Below, piece after piece: positions 28,100 to 36,969 of a stretch of DNA of 40,539 nt (its first letter is position 1; each line of letters starts with the position of its first letter). The notes beneath the pieces are model-generated. The model saw only the letters and a program-made list of their open reading frames with translations. It was not told the DNA's origin and searched no databases. The stretch comes from an uncultured Bacillota bacterium (GTDB lineage Bacteria > Bacillota_I > Bacilli_A > RF39 > UBA660), in assembly GCA_946626905.1 (NCBI GenBank), contig CAMOVA010000003.1, forward strand, positions 1-40,539. Reading direction: 5' to 3'. The position numbers and the translations under genes are program-made.

Positions 28100-30301
28100 A
28101 TGCATTATATTAAGGGTATTTATAAAAAAGCTATTTTTTCTAATGAAAATGGTTTTGTAATTGGAATTATGAAAGTAGAAGATACAGATGATTCTGAAAT
28201 GTATTTATATTTAAATAAAACCATTACTTTTACAGGAACATTTGCTAATTTAATAGAAAATGATCGTTATATATTACATGGAAAGACAGTTATTCATCCT
28301 AAGTATGGATTTCAATTTAATGTAGATAGCTATGAAAGAGTGAAACCGGAAGATAGAGAATCAATAATTGCTTTTTTATCTAGTGATTTATTTAAAACTA
28401 TAGGTGTATCAATCGCAACTTCTATAGTAGATAAGTTAGGGGTTAATGCTTTAGATAAAATATTAGAAGAGCCTTCAGTATTAGACGATGTACCAAAATT
28501 AAGTCATAAAAAAGCTAAGATAATAATAGAGACTTTAAACAAATATGAAGAAAGTCATAAGACTATTGTTTATCTTAATGAAATAGGTTTTAATTTAAAT
28601 GATGCTTTACTAATATACAATAAGTTTAAAGGTGATACTATATCTAAAATTGAATCAAATATATATAGTGTATTAGATACTGATTTGCCTATTTCTTTTT
28701 TAACAATTGATAGAATAAGTCAAAATATGACTGATGAAATTTCTATAGACAGAATAAAAGCTTGTATAGTTTATAGTATGGAGTATCTTACTAATACAAG
28801 TGGTGACACATATCTTTTTTATGATGAAATAAAGAAGATGGTGGAAAACTATTTAAATATCAAAATAGAAGATATTGATTTTAATAATTATATTGATGAA
28901 TTACGTTATGAAAATAAAATTATAAAAGAAGATGACAAATATTTTATAAAAGAGATCTTTGATTGCGAAAATAATGTGGCTAATAAATTAAAATATTTAG
29001 TTAATAATAAATCAAACAATTTAGAATTAGAACCATATTTAGAACAATTAGAATTAGAAGGTAATGTTAAATATAATGATGTCCAAAAGAAAGCTATTTT
29101 ATCTTCACTAACTAACAATGTAACTATTATAACTGGTGGCCCTGGTACAGGTAAAACTACTATAATAAAAGCAATTGTAGATCTATATATAGCAGCTAAT
29201 AAATTATCAACTGAAGAAGCTATAAAAAGAATTGCTTTACTAGCGCCTACAGGTAGAGCTAGTAAAAGAATGAGTGAAGCTACTAATTTTAATGCGTCTA
29301 CTATTCATAGATTTTTAAAATGGAACAAAGAAACTAATTCATTTATGGTAAATGAGTTTAATAAAGATTTAAGTGAACTAATAATTATAGATGAAATGAG
29401 TATGATAGATATTGTTTTATTAAATAAATTATTAGAAGGATTAACTATGAATATTAAATTAGTCTTTGTTGGTGATTATAATCAATTACCTAGTGTAGGA
29501 GCAGGACAAGTATTAAAAGATTTAATTGATAGTGATGTTATTAATAAGATAGAATTAAAATATTTATATAGACAAAGTGAAGAATCTTTTATACCAACTT
29601 TTGCTTCTTTAATAAAAGATAATGAATTAACGGATGATAATTTAATGGATAAATCAGATTTTACGTTCTTAAAATGTAATAAAGATTTAATTGTTAAAAA
29701 TTTAAAACAAATATGTAATTTGATGATAGAAAAAAATTATGATTATAAAAAAGTACAAATTATGGCTCCTATGTATGCAGGTGTTAATGGGATAGATAAT
29801 ATCAATAAAGAATTACAAGATATTTTTAATCCAAAGACAGAGTTTAAAAGAGAAATAAAAGTAGGAGATGTAATATATAGAGAAAATGATAAGATATTAC
29901 AACTTAGTAATATGCCAGATGAAAATGTTTATAATGGAGATGTTGGTACAATAAAATATATTAAAGAATCATCTGTGTCAAAAAGTCATAAAAATGAAAT
30001 TTATGTTGATTTTGATGGCAATATAGTTAGATATTTACCAAGTGATTTTAATAAAATTAAACATGGATATATTATAAGTATTCATAAATCTCAAGGTAGT
30101 GAATTTGATACTGTAATATTGCTTTTAAGTACTAGTTATTTTAGAATGTTATATAAAAAATTGTTATATACAGGTATAACTAGAGCAAAAAGAAAACTAA
30201 TATTATTAGGTGAACCTAATGCTTTAAAGTATGCGATTACTAATGATAATGAAAAGATGCGTAAAACGTCATTAAAAGATAAACTAATTAGTATAGATTA
30301 A
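28100..30301 (+). CDS. recD2: RecD2 family ATP-dependent DNA helicase
   Basis: ITGGPGTGKTT Walker A, IIDEMSMID, FVGDYNQLPSVGAGQVLKDLI, ISIHKSQGSEFD, YTGITRAKRKLILLG. Confidence 0.95.
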   Translation: MHYIKGIYKKAIFSNENGFVIGIMKVEDTDDSEMYLYLNKTITFTGTFANLIENDRYILHGKTVIHPKYGFQFNVDSYERVKPEDRESIIAFLSSDLFKTIGVSIATSIVDKLGVNALDKILEEPSVLDDVPKLSHKKAKIIIETLNKYEESHKTIVYLNEIGFNLNDALLIYNKFKGDTISKIESNIYSVLDTDLPISFLTIDRISQNMTDEISIDRIKACIVYSMEYLTNTSGDTYLFYDEIKKMVENYLNIKIEDIDFNNYIDELRYENKIIKEDDKYFIKEIFDCENNVANKLKYLVNNKSNNLELEPYLEQLELEGNVKYNDVQKKAILSSLTNNVTIITGGPGTGKTTIIKAIVDLYIAANKLSTEEAIKRIALLAPTGRASKRMSEATNFNASTIHRFLKWNKETNSFMVNEFNKDLSELIIIDEMSMIDIVLLNKLLEGLTMNIKLVFVGDYNQLPSVGAGQVLKDLIDSDVINKIELKYLYRQSEESFIPTFASLIKDNELTDDNLMDKSDFTFLKCNKDLIVKNLKQICNLMIEKNYDYKKVQIMAPMYAGVNGIDNINKELQDIFNPKTEFKREIKVGDVIYRENDKILQLSNMPDENVYNGDVGTIKYIKESSVSKSHKNEIYVDFDGNIVRYLPSDFNKIKHGYIISIHKSQGSEFDTVILLLSTSYFRMLYKKLLYTGITRAKRKLILLGEPNALKYAITNDNEKMRKTSLKDKLISID

Positions 30302-30371
30302 TTTAAATTGTTTAAAATAATAATGTATGTTTATAACATACATTTCATATTTTTTGGCAAGGAGGTATTTT

Positions 30372-30521
30372 ATGAAAAAAATGGACATGATGTATATGTT
30401 AATGGGTGGTTGTGCTGTTTTAGCGTATCAAAAATATAAAAAGCCAATGAAAAAAGAAATAGATAAGATGACAAATAAAATTAAAAAGACTAAAAACAAT
30501 ATGCTAGAAAATATGGATTAG
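30372..30521 (+). CDS. 49-aa small membrane-anchored protein
   Basis: GGAGGTATTTT SD before ATG 30372; hydrophobic MMYMLMGGCAVLAY then Lys-rich tail. Confidence 0.55.
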   Translation: MKKMDMMYMLMGGCAVLAYQKYKKPMKKEIDKMTNKIKKTKNNMLENMD

Positions 30522-30547
30522 AAGAAGAAAAACTTCTTCTTTTTTTA
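30520..30547 (+). terminator. Rho-independent terminator
   Basis: AGAAGAAG / CTTCTTCT plus T-run. Confidence 0.8.
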
Positions 30548-30600
30548 AATAAAACTTTAGTTTATTATAGTTTTATGTTATCATATTAATAGGTGGTAGT

Positions 30601-32160
30601 ATGGATAAAGTAATCGCAGTACTAAAAAAGATTAAAGTAATCCTAACAAGTTTTTTTATAAAAGTATTTAATGCTATTAAAAATGCAATATCAAAAATAG
30701 TAACAAATATAAAAAATAAAAAAATGGATATAAAAGAAGTTTTAGAAAAAACTGATAAAAAAATTAAAGCAATAGAAATTAGTTATCCAAATGAATATTC
30801 TAAAAATATTCTTAATACATATATTAAACAATTAAAAAAGAAGGTAAATAAACTATCAGATAATAAGATAGCTAAAACTAGAGAAGATGAAAAACTTCTT
30901 CAAAAGAAAATAAAACAAATTAATAGTTTAATTGATAAAATAGATAAGTATAAAAATTCTTTAGAAGAACCAATTGTAAAAGAACAAGTTTCTTTTAAAC
31001 AAAAAAGTGTTAATTTTGCAAGTAAAACAAAAACAACATCTAAACAAGCAATAGGTGCTATTAACAAAACAACAACAAATTTTATTAATAGTAAGTTTGT
31101 ATTAACTATAAAAATGGCTATTATAAAATTCTTTAAAATGCTAGTTAAATTATTAATAACTTTATTTAAATTAATAGTAGGTTTTATATCTAAAGTAATA
31201 ATAAACATAAAAGAATTTATTAAACGTAAAAAGAAGAAAAGAAAAGAGAAAAAATTATTAATAGATAATCTTAAATATTTGAATAGAAAAATTAATTTTT
31301 CATACGAAAAAATATCAAAGATTAAAAATACTAATAGTTCAACAAGATTAGAAGAATTATTATTCTTAAAAGAAAAAATAATAGATTTACAAGATAATTA
31401 TATAAAGTTTACAAAAATGAAAGGTTTTAGTAATCTTAGAAAATCTAAAAAAGTTAATTCAATTGATCCAAATCATTTAGTTCATCATGATAAAGCAATT
31501 AATGATTTATTAGGTTATTTAGAAAATTCAATTGATGAAACAAGTAAACAAAAAGAGGTAGTAGAACAACCTATAAAAGAAGAGGTAAAACCAGTTAAAA
31601 AAGAATTTGTTATTGATCCAAATCAATTATTATTAATTAAAAATAGTATAAAGAAAGATGTAGCAAATTCAATTAAAGAAATCAAAAAAATAAGAAAAGA
31701 AGTAGACGATATTCCTTATAAATATCAAAAAGATGCATTACTTTCTAGACTGTCTAATTTTTTTAAATTTTCAATTAAAACCGCTATAACATTAATACCA
31801 TTTGGAGTGTTTAAAAATAAGTTATATGCTACATTAACAAGTGGTATTATATTAAATAATAAAATTAGATCTATTCAGTCAATTACTAAAAAAACTAATG
31901 TTGCATTTGTTAATTATGAAGCATTATTAAATAGTATTACAGATAAAATGAGCTGTTTATCAAATATCAATTATATTTTAGATGATACAGTAACTAGAAT
32001 AGATTCTATTAATAAAGATTTATTACAAAACTATAATGAAAGTGCAGAATCTTTAAGTTTAATTAAAAATTTAGAAGAAATGAAAATAGATTTATTAGAT
32101 GAAAATAATAAAATAATCGAAATGATTGATGAAGAAAAAGAAGAAAGAAAGAAAAAATAA
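30601..32160 (+). CDS. Lys-rich hypothetical protein with coiled-coil and hydrophobic/amphipathic segments
   Basis: 519-aa ORF with AGGTGGTAGT SD; FFKMLVKLLITLFKLIVGFISKVIINI segment; repeated IDPN[HQ]L motif. Confidence 0.6.
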   Translation: MDKVIAVLKKIKVILTSFFIKVFNAIKNAISKIVTNIKNKKMDIKEVLEKTDKKIKAIEISYPNEYSKNILNTYIKQLKKKVNKLSDNKIAKTREDEKLLQKKIKQINSLIDKIDKYKNSLEEPIVKEQVSFKQKSVNFASKTKTTSKQAIGAINKTTTNFINSKFVLTIKMAIIKFFKMLVKLLITLFKLIVGFISKVIINIKEFIKRKKKKRKEKKLLIDNLKYLNRKINFSYEKISKIKNTNSSTRLEELLFLKEKIIDLQDNYIKFTKMKGFSNLRKSKKVNSIDPNHLVHHDKAINDLLGYLENSIDETSKQKEVVEQPIKEEVKPVKKEFVIDPNQLLLIKNSIKKDVANSIKEIKKIRKEVDDIPYKYQKDALLSRLSNFFKFSIKTAITLIPFGVFKNKLYATLTSGIILNNKIRSIQSITKKTNVAFVNYEALLNSITDKMSCLSNINYILDDTVTRIDSINKDLLQNYNESAESLSLIKNLEEMKIDLLDENNKIIEMIDEEKEERKKK

Positions 32161-32171
32161 GAGGTGATTTT

Positions 32172-32450
32172 ATGGAACTTATAGTTAGTAGAAAAAAAAG
32201 AATGTTAGGAATGGCAATTAATTTTCCTGTATATTTAGATGGAGAGAAAATAGGAACTTTGAAGAATGGTTCAAAAGTAACTGCACCTATAACACCAGGT
32301 AAACATGTTGTTACAATTAAATCTCTTGAAAAAAAAGTAGAACAAGGGCTTATTGTAAAAGAAGATACTAAGAGTGTTGAAATAAAAGCTACACTTAAAA
32401 TGGGCATACTAGCAGGTAGAGTTGTATTAGAAGACATAATATATAATTAA
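32172..32450 (+). CDS. Small PEGA-like beta-rich hypothetical protein
   Basis: FPVYLDGEKIGTLKNGSKVTAPITPGKHVVTIKS resembles PEGA-type repeats. Confidence 0.5.
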   Translation: MELIVSRKKRMLGMAINFPVYLDGEKIGTLKNGSKVTAPITPGKHVVTIKSLEKKVEQGLIVKEDTKSVEIKATLKMGILAGRVVLEDIIYN

Positions 32451-32470
32451 GAGTAGAGATACTCTTTTTG
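32449..32470 (+). terminator. Rho-independent terminator
   Basis: AAGAGTA / TACTCTT plus T-run. Confidence 0.7.
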
Positions 32471-32530
32471 TTTTGTAATTAATATGGTATAATCTTAGTG
32501 TGTCAGTGAAGAAAAGAAACTGGTGATACT

Positions 32531-33121
32531 ATGGAGAAATTTTATTTTGAATTGCCTTCAATAAAAAGAAAAGAAGATATTTTAGATTTTTTAGATGAGT
32601 TTGTAAAATATGGCTCTGATCTTAATGGTGCGGGAGCATTAGATAAAATATATGAAGGCTATACATTTGAAGAGGCTCTTGATAGATGCTTAAAAACTGA
32701 AAATGAAGAATATGCTAGAAGTATTAATAGGTGTCCTGGAAAAGTGTTTCTTTTAATTAGAGAAAAAGATAATAAAATTGTTGGATGTATTAATTTAAGA
32801 TGGAATCTAACTGAAGAAGTACTTAAGTTTGGTGGTCATATAGGTTATAGTATTAGACCAACTGAAAGAAAAAAAGGTTATAATAAAATTAATTTATATC
32901 TTATATTAAAAGAAGCAAAGAAAATAGGTTTAGATAAAGTAATGCTAGATTGTAGCGTAAATAATATAGGTTCTGATAAAACAATAAAAGCATTAGGTGG
33001 GGTTTTAGAAAGATGCGAAGTAGATCCATGGGATAATGAACTTACTAATGTATATTGGATTGATGTCAATAGTTCTTTAGAAAAATATAAAGATATATAT
33101 GAACAATATATTTTAAAATAA
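32531..33121 (+). CDS. GNAT family N-acetyltransferase
   Basis: KIVGCINLRWNL, GGHIGYSIRPTERKKGYNKINLYLILKEAKKIGLDKVMLDCSVNNIGSDKTIKALGG. Confidence 0.88.
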   Translation: MEKFYFELPSIKRKEDILDFLDEFVKYGSDLNGAGALDKIYEGYTFEEALDRCLKTENEEYARSINRCPGKVFLLIREKDNKIVGCINLRWNLTEEVLKFGGHIGYSIRPTERKKGYNKINLYLILKEAKKIGLDKVMLDCSVNNIGSDKTIKALGGVLERCEVDPWDNELTNVYWIDVNSSLEKYKDIYEQYILK

Positions 33122-33131
33122 AGAAGATGAT

Positions 33132-33209
33132 ATGAATGAAAATAAAACTAATATAAACTGGTTGGCTTGTAATATGCCGACAAATTTAATATTAACAAAA
33201 AAGAGGTGA
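33132..33209 (+). repeat. Decayed copy 1 of the rbgA 5' end (MNENKTNINWLACNMP...KKR stop)
   Basis: ATGAATGAAAATAAAACTAATATAAACTGG matches rbgA 34398-34427 at 28/30; similarity extends into CTTGTAATATGCCGACA vs CCTGGTCATATGGCGAAAA. Confidence 0.85.
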
Positions 33210-33213
33210 TTAT

Positions 33214-33720
33214 ATGATATCTTTAACTGAATATAAACAGTATCTGATCAGTGTTTGTCACTGGCCAATAGATCATGATATTGCTGAAATTGAGAAAAGA
33301 AAGAATATAATGAATAAGAGATATTCAGATGAATATTTAGAAAAAATCATTTCTGATACATATAGTTTTATATATGATGTTTTAGAATCTGAAACAGTTA
33401 AAGATGGTTATTTTGAAAAAGCTGTTGATGATGATACAACTTCATATATAGATTTGAATTTATCTGGTGGTGCGGATTCGGACACTTTATTTGTTGATGA
33501 TAACACAGGAAGAATAATAAGTAATTATTTGATACATCAAGTTTTGGGAAGGAATTTGATTATTTATATTAAATGTGATGAAATTGAAGATGATAGTGAT
33601 GAAGATATTTTGAGTTTTTATTTTAGATATTATATTTACATACAAGGATTTCCTGAAAATATTGATAAAGTAAAAGAAAGTATTTTTGGAAAAAGTAAAC
33701 AATTAAAAAAAAGGAGTTGA
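33214..33720 (+). CDS. Hypothetical accessory protein
   Basis: 168-aa ORF with GAGGTGAT SD; no family recognised. Confidence 0.6.
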   Translation: MISLTEYKQYLISVCHWPIDHDIAEIEKRKNIMNKRYSDEYLEKIISDTYSFIYDVLESETVKDGYFEKAVDDDTTSYIDLNLSGGADSDTLFVDDNTGRIISNYLIHQVLGRNLIIYIKCDEIEDDSDEDILSFYFRYYIYIQGFPENIDKVKESIFGKSKQLKKRS

Positions 33721-33780
33721 TAGGGATGAATGAAAATAAAACTAATATAAACTGCCTGTCCTGTATTTATGACGACTATC
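33708..33780 (+). repeat. Decayed copy 2 of the rbgA leader and 5' end (MNENKTNINCLSC...)
   Basis: AAAGGAGTTGAT SD shared with rbgA; 30-mer at 33726-33755 is 29/30 to copy 1, then TCCTGtatttATGaCGA resembling rbgA TCCTGGTCATATGGCGA. Confidence 0.85.
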
Positions 33781-33894
33781 ACTTAAACCCTTATAAAATG
33801 GGAGTTTTTAAGAATTGACATCTTGCAAGTTTTAGTAAAAAAGAAAGAAAAATTTGAAAAAATAGGTTAAAATATACTCATTTTTGAGAGGAAT

Positions 33895-33951
33895 TATTGT
33901 ACTGGCTTGTAATATGCGACATATTTTATATTTATAAAAAGAGGTGAATTT
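33895..33951 (+). repeat. Copy 3 (partial): ACTGGCTTGTAATATGCGACA...AAAAAGAGGTGA
   Basis: Matches the 3' half of copy 1 (GGCTTGTAATATGCCGACA...AAAAAAGAGGTGATTATATG) directly before the next gene start. Confidence 0.75.
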
Positions 33952-34383
33952 ATGGATTATAAATTGATTAAGTCATCTAATGATGATATCGAGAAGTTGA
34001 TTGACTATAAAAAGAAAACAATTTTTGAATATGCTAAAGATTTATCAGAAAATGAAATTAATAAGATAAATAATTATGTAAAAAATAATGTGCCAAAACT
34101 ACTTAATAATTATTCTAATATTGTTGTAGATGATAAAGTAGTTGGATGTTTATTATTAACTGATAAAGATGATGGTACATTGTTAGATGAAATATATCTT
34201 GAAGAAAAATATAGAAATAAAGGTATAGGAACTAATATTATAAAAGAAGTTATAAACAATAATGATATAATATATTTATGGGTATATAAAGAAAATGTAC
34301 AGGCTATATCATTGTATAAAAAATTAGGGTTCAATGTTATAGAAGAAACTGAATCTAGATATTATATGAGATATAGTAAATAA
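33952..34383 (+). CDS. GNAT family N-acetyltransferase
   Basis: VVGCLLLTDKDDGTLLDEIYLEEKYRNKGIGTNIIKEV, AISLYKKLGFNVIEETESRYYMRY. Confidence 0.9.
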   Translation: MDYKLIKSSNDDIEKLIDYKKKTIFEYAKDLSENEINKINNYVKNNVPKLLNNYSNIVVDDKVVGCLLLTDKDDGTLLDEIYLEEKYRNKGIGTNIIKEVINNNDIIYLWVYKENVQAISLYKKLGFNVIEETESRYYMRYSK

Positions 34384-34397
34384 AGGAGTTGATCCAA

Positions 34398-35216
34398 ATG
34401 AACGAAAATAAAACTAATATAAATTGGTATCCTGGTCATATGGCGAAAACAAAAAGATTAATTAAAGAAAATTTAAGTTTAATTGATGTTGTTTATGAAG
34501 TTTTGGATGCTCGTATACCTTATTCTTCTAAAATCATTGATATAGATGATTTAATTAAGAATAAAGAAAAGGTTTTAATAATTAATAAATATGATTTATG
34601 TGATAAAAAGGAAACTGATAAGTGGGTTTCATTTTACAAATCAAAAGGTTATAAAGTTGTATGTAGTAATTTGAATGATCATAATAGTGTTAATGAAATA
34701 TTAAAAAATACTACTGGTGTTTCAAATAGAAGAACTAGAATTTTAATAGTTGGTATACCTAATGTTGGAAAATCAACATTAATAAATAGATTGGTTGGTA
34801 AGAAAGCTACTAATGTAGGAAATAAACCAGGTGTTACTAAAAATGTTAATTGGATTAGAATTAATGAGAAATTTGAACTTATGGATACACCAGGAATATT
34901 ATGGCCTAAATTTGAAAATGATACAGTAGCATTTAATTTATCATCTTTTAGAGCAATTAGAGAAGAAGTTTTACCAATTGGTAAAGTAGTTATTTATATA
35001 TTAGAAACATTAAATAAATATTATCCAAGTGTTTTAAATGAAAGATATGGTATTTCAGAAATGCCTGAAGATATTTTAGATTGTTTTGATATCATTGGGA
35101 AAAGAAGAGGTTGCCTAGTTAAGGGTGGAGAAATTGATTATGACAAAGTTTGTAATGTTGTTATGAATGATATTAATGAATATATAAAAGGAGTAACTTT
35201 TGATAGATATGAATAA
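34398..35216 (+). CDS. rbgA: Ribosome biogenesis GTPase RbgA/YlqF
   Basis: NWYPGHMAKTKRLIKENL, circularly permuted GTPase order NKYDLCDKK, GIPNVGKSTLINRL, DTPGILWPKF. Confidence 0.96.
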   Translation: MNENKTNINWYPGHMAKTKRLIKENLSLIDVVYEVLDARIPYSSKIIDIDDLIKNKEKVLIINKYDLCDKKETDKWVSFYKSKGYKVVCSNLNDHNSVNEILKNTTGVSNRRTRILIVGIPNVGKSTLINRLVGKKATNVGNKPGVTKNVNWIRINEKFELMDTPGILWPKFENDTVAFNLSSFRAIREEVLPIGKVVIYILETLNKYYPSVLNERYGISEMPEDILDCFDIIGKRRGCLVKGGEIDYDKVCNVVMNDINEYIKGVTFDRYE

Positions 35217-35577
35217 TATAAATGTATTAGCGCTTGCTTATTTAGGTGATTCTGTGTATGAAGTTTATATTAGAAGTTTTTTAATTAACAAAGGAATTGT
35301 TAATGTTAATGAATTACAAAATGAAGCAATTAAATATGTTAGTGCGAATGGACAAGCTAAATTTTTAGATATGTTACTTAATGAAAACTTTTTAACAGAA
35401 GATGAAATTGATATTGTAAAACGAGGAAGAAATCATAAAAGTCATAAAGCTCCTAAAAATACTTCTGTTTCAGTTTATAAAAATGCTACAGGTTTTGAAA
35501 CATTAATTGGATATTTATATCTAGATAATAATATTAAGAGAATAGAAGAAATAATTAAATATATTGAAAGTAAGTGA
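35200..35577 (+). CDS. mrnC: Mini-ribonuclease III
   Basis: NVLALAYLGDSVYEVYIRSFLI, RGRNHKSHKAPKN, TGFETLIGYLYL; TTG 35200 or ATG 35209 start. Confidence 0.93.
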   Translation: MIDMNNINVLALAYLGDSVYEVYIRSFLINKGIVNVNELQNEAIKYVSANGQAKFLDMLLNENFLTEDEIDIVKRGRNHKSHKAPKNTSVSVYKNATGFETLIGYLYLDNNIKRIEEIIKYIESK

Positions 35578-35581
35578 TATT

Positions 35582-36283
35582 ATGTATGTTTATGGTAAAA
35601 ATGTATTAGAAGATGTAATTCAAACAAAAAAGAAAATATTATGTGCATATTTATATAAAAACTATAAAGATCAAAATTATTTGGATTATTTTAAAAAGAA
35701 TAATATAAAAATTAAGTTTTTAGAGAAATATGAAATGGATAAGATGGTTAATGGATTACATCAAGGTGTTATTTTAAATATAGAAGATTATAAATATGCA
35801 TCTTTAGAAGATGTATTAGTAAATGAAAATCCTTTATTAGTTATCTTAGACCATTTAGAAGATCCTCATAATTTAGGTGCGATAATTCGTACTTGTGAGG
35901 CTGCTAAAGTAGATGGTATTATTATTCCAAAAGATCGTAGTGTAGAAGTAAATGCTACTGTATATAAAACTAGTGTAGGAACAGTTGATAGAGTAAAAAT
36001 AGTACAAGTTACTAATATTGTTAATACAATTAATGACTTAAAGAAAAAGGGATTTTGGATTACTGGTACAGATATGAATGGTACAAATTATAGAGATATT
36101 GATTATAATGGTAAATCAGCTATTGTAATTGGAAATGAAGGACATGGTATGTCTAGATTAGTAAAAGAAAATGTTGATTTTATTGCGACTATTCCAATGA
36201 AAGGACAAGTTAATAGTTTAAATGCTTCTGTTGCTGCAGGTATAATTATTTTTGAAGCAGTAGCAAAAAGAGAGTTGGGATAA
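35582..36283 (+). CDS. rlmB: 23S rRNA (guanosine2251-2'-O)-methyltransferase
   Basis: VYGKNVLEDVI, HQGVILNIEDYKY, LDHLEDPHNLGAIIRTCEAAKVDGIIIP, IVIGNEGHGMSRLVKE, NSLNASVAAGI. Confidence 0.95.
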   Translation: MYVYGKNVLEDVIQTKKKILCAYLYKNYKDQNYLDYFKKNNIKIKFLEKYEMDKMVNGLHQGVILNIEDYKYASLEDVLVNENPLLVILDHLEDPHNLGAIIRTCEAAKVDGIIIPKDRSVEVNATVYKTSVGTVDRVKIVQVTNIVNTINDLKKKGFWITGTDMNGTNYRDIDYNGKSAIVIGNEGHGMSRLVKENVDFIATIPMKGQVNSLNASVAAGIIIFEAVAKRELG

Positions 36284-36284
36284 T

Positions 36285-36893
36285 TTGAAATATAAAGAAT
36301 ATAATGATAATGAAATAATTAATTACATTAGTGAGGGTAATGAAGAGGCTATTAATTTGATATATGAAAAATATAAACCTCTTATTTCAAAAATAGCTAC
36401 AAGATTATATAAAAAGTATTGTGCAAATACTGGTCTTGAAATTAATGATTTAGAACAAGAAGGTATGGTTGCTTTATCTAGTGCTATTAATTATTATCAA
36501 GATTCAAAAGATGCTTGCTTTTATACATATGCGAAGACATGTATTGAAAGAAAAATTATTAGTGCAGTAATAGGTGCTAGAAGACAAAAGCATAAAATTT
36601 TAAATGATTCCATTTCTTTTGAAGTTAATATAGGTGATACTGATTTAAACTTAAACTTAATTTTAAAAGATGAAAAAAATATACCTGAAAACATTGTAAT
36701 AGGTCGTGAAAGTAATAAAGAGTTAATGGAAAAAATAGAAAAAGTTTTAACTGATTTTGAATTAAAAGTATTACAACTTAGAATGGATGGCTTTGATTAT
36801 AAACAAATATCTGAAATTGTAGAAAAAGATATTAAAGCTGTTGATAATGCAATATATAGAATTAGAAATAAAATAAAAAAAATAATTGAATAA
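36285..36893 (+). CDS. sigH: Sigma-70 family sigma factor, SigH (Spo0H)-like
   Basis: Region 2 LEINDLEQEGMVALSSAINYYQDSKDACFYTYAKTCIERKIISAVIGARRQKHK; mrnC-rlmB-sigH order as in Bacillus; TTG start. Confidence 0.82.
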   Translation: MKYKEYNDNEIINYISEGNEEAINLIYEKYKPLISKIATRLYKKYCANTGLEINDLEQEGMVALSSAINYYQDSKDACFYTYAKTCIERKIISAVIGARRQKHKILNDSISFEVNIGDTDLNLNLILKDEKNIPENIVIGRESNKELMEKIEKVLTDFELKVLQLRMDGFDYKQISEIVEKDIKAVDNAIYRIRNKIKKIIE

Positions 36894-36969
36894 AAAAATG
36901 TTTGAAAATATCAAAAAATATGCTATACTTATTATGATATGTATAAAAGAATAAAAGGGAGATGTTATT

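Noticed and set aside
32063-32437. Minus-strand 124-aa ORF overlapping the PEGA-like gene
   Set aside because: The + strand gene has a good SD and terminator; the minus ORF has neither.
33784-33894. Noncoding RNA or riboswitch in the gap before the second island GNAT gene
   Set aside because: No convincing conserved aptamer or strong hairpin was seen; the segment is more simply a decayed remnant of the repeat/insertion process.
32531-34383. GNAT genes with nearby small ORFs as TacAT-type toxin-antitoxin systems
   Set aside because: No RHH/DUF1778-like antitoxin gene is adjacent; the small ORFs are rbgA 5'-end copies.
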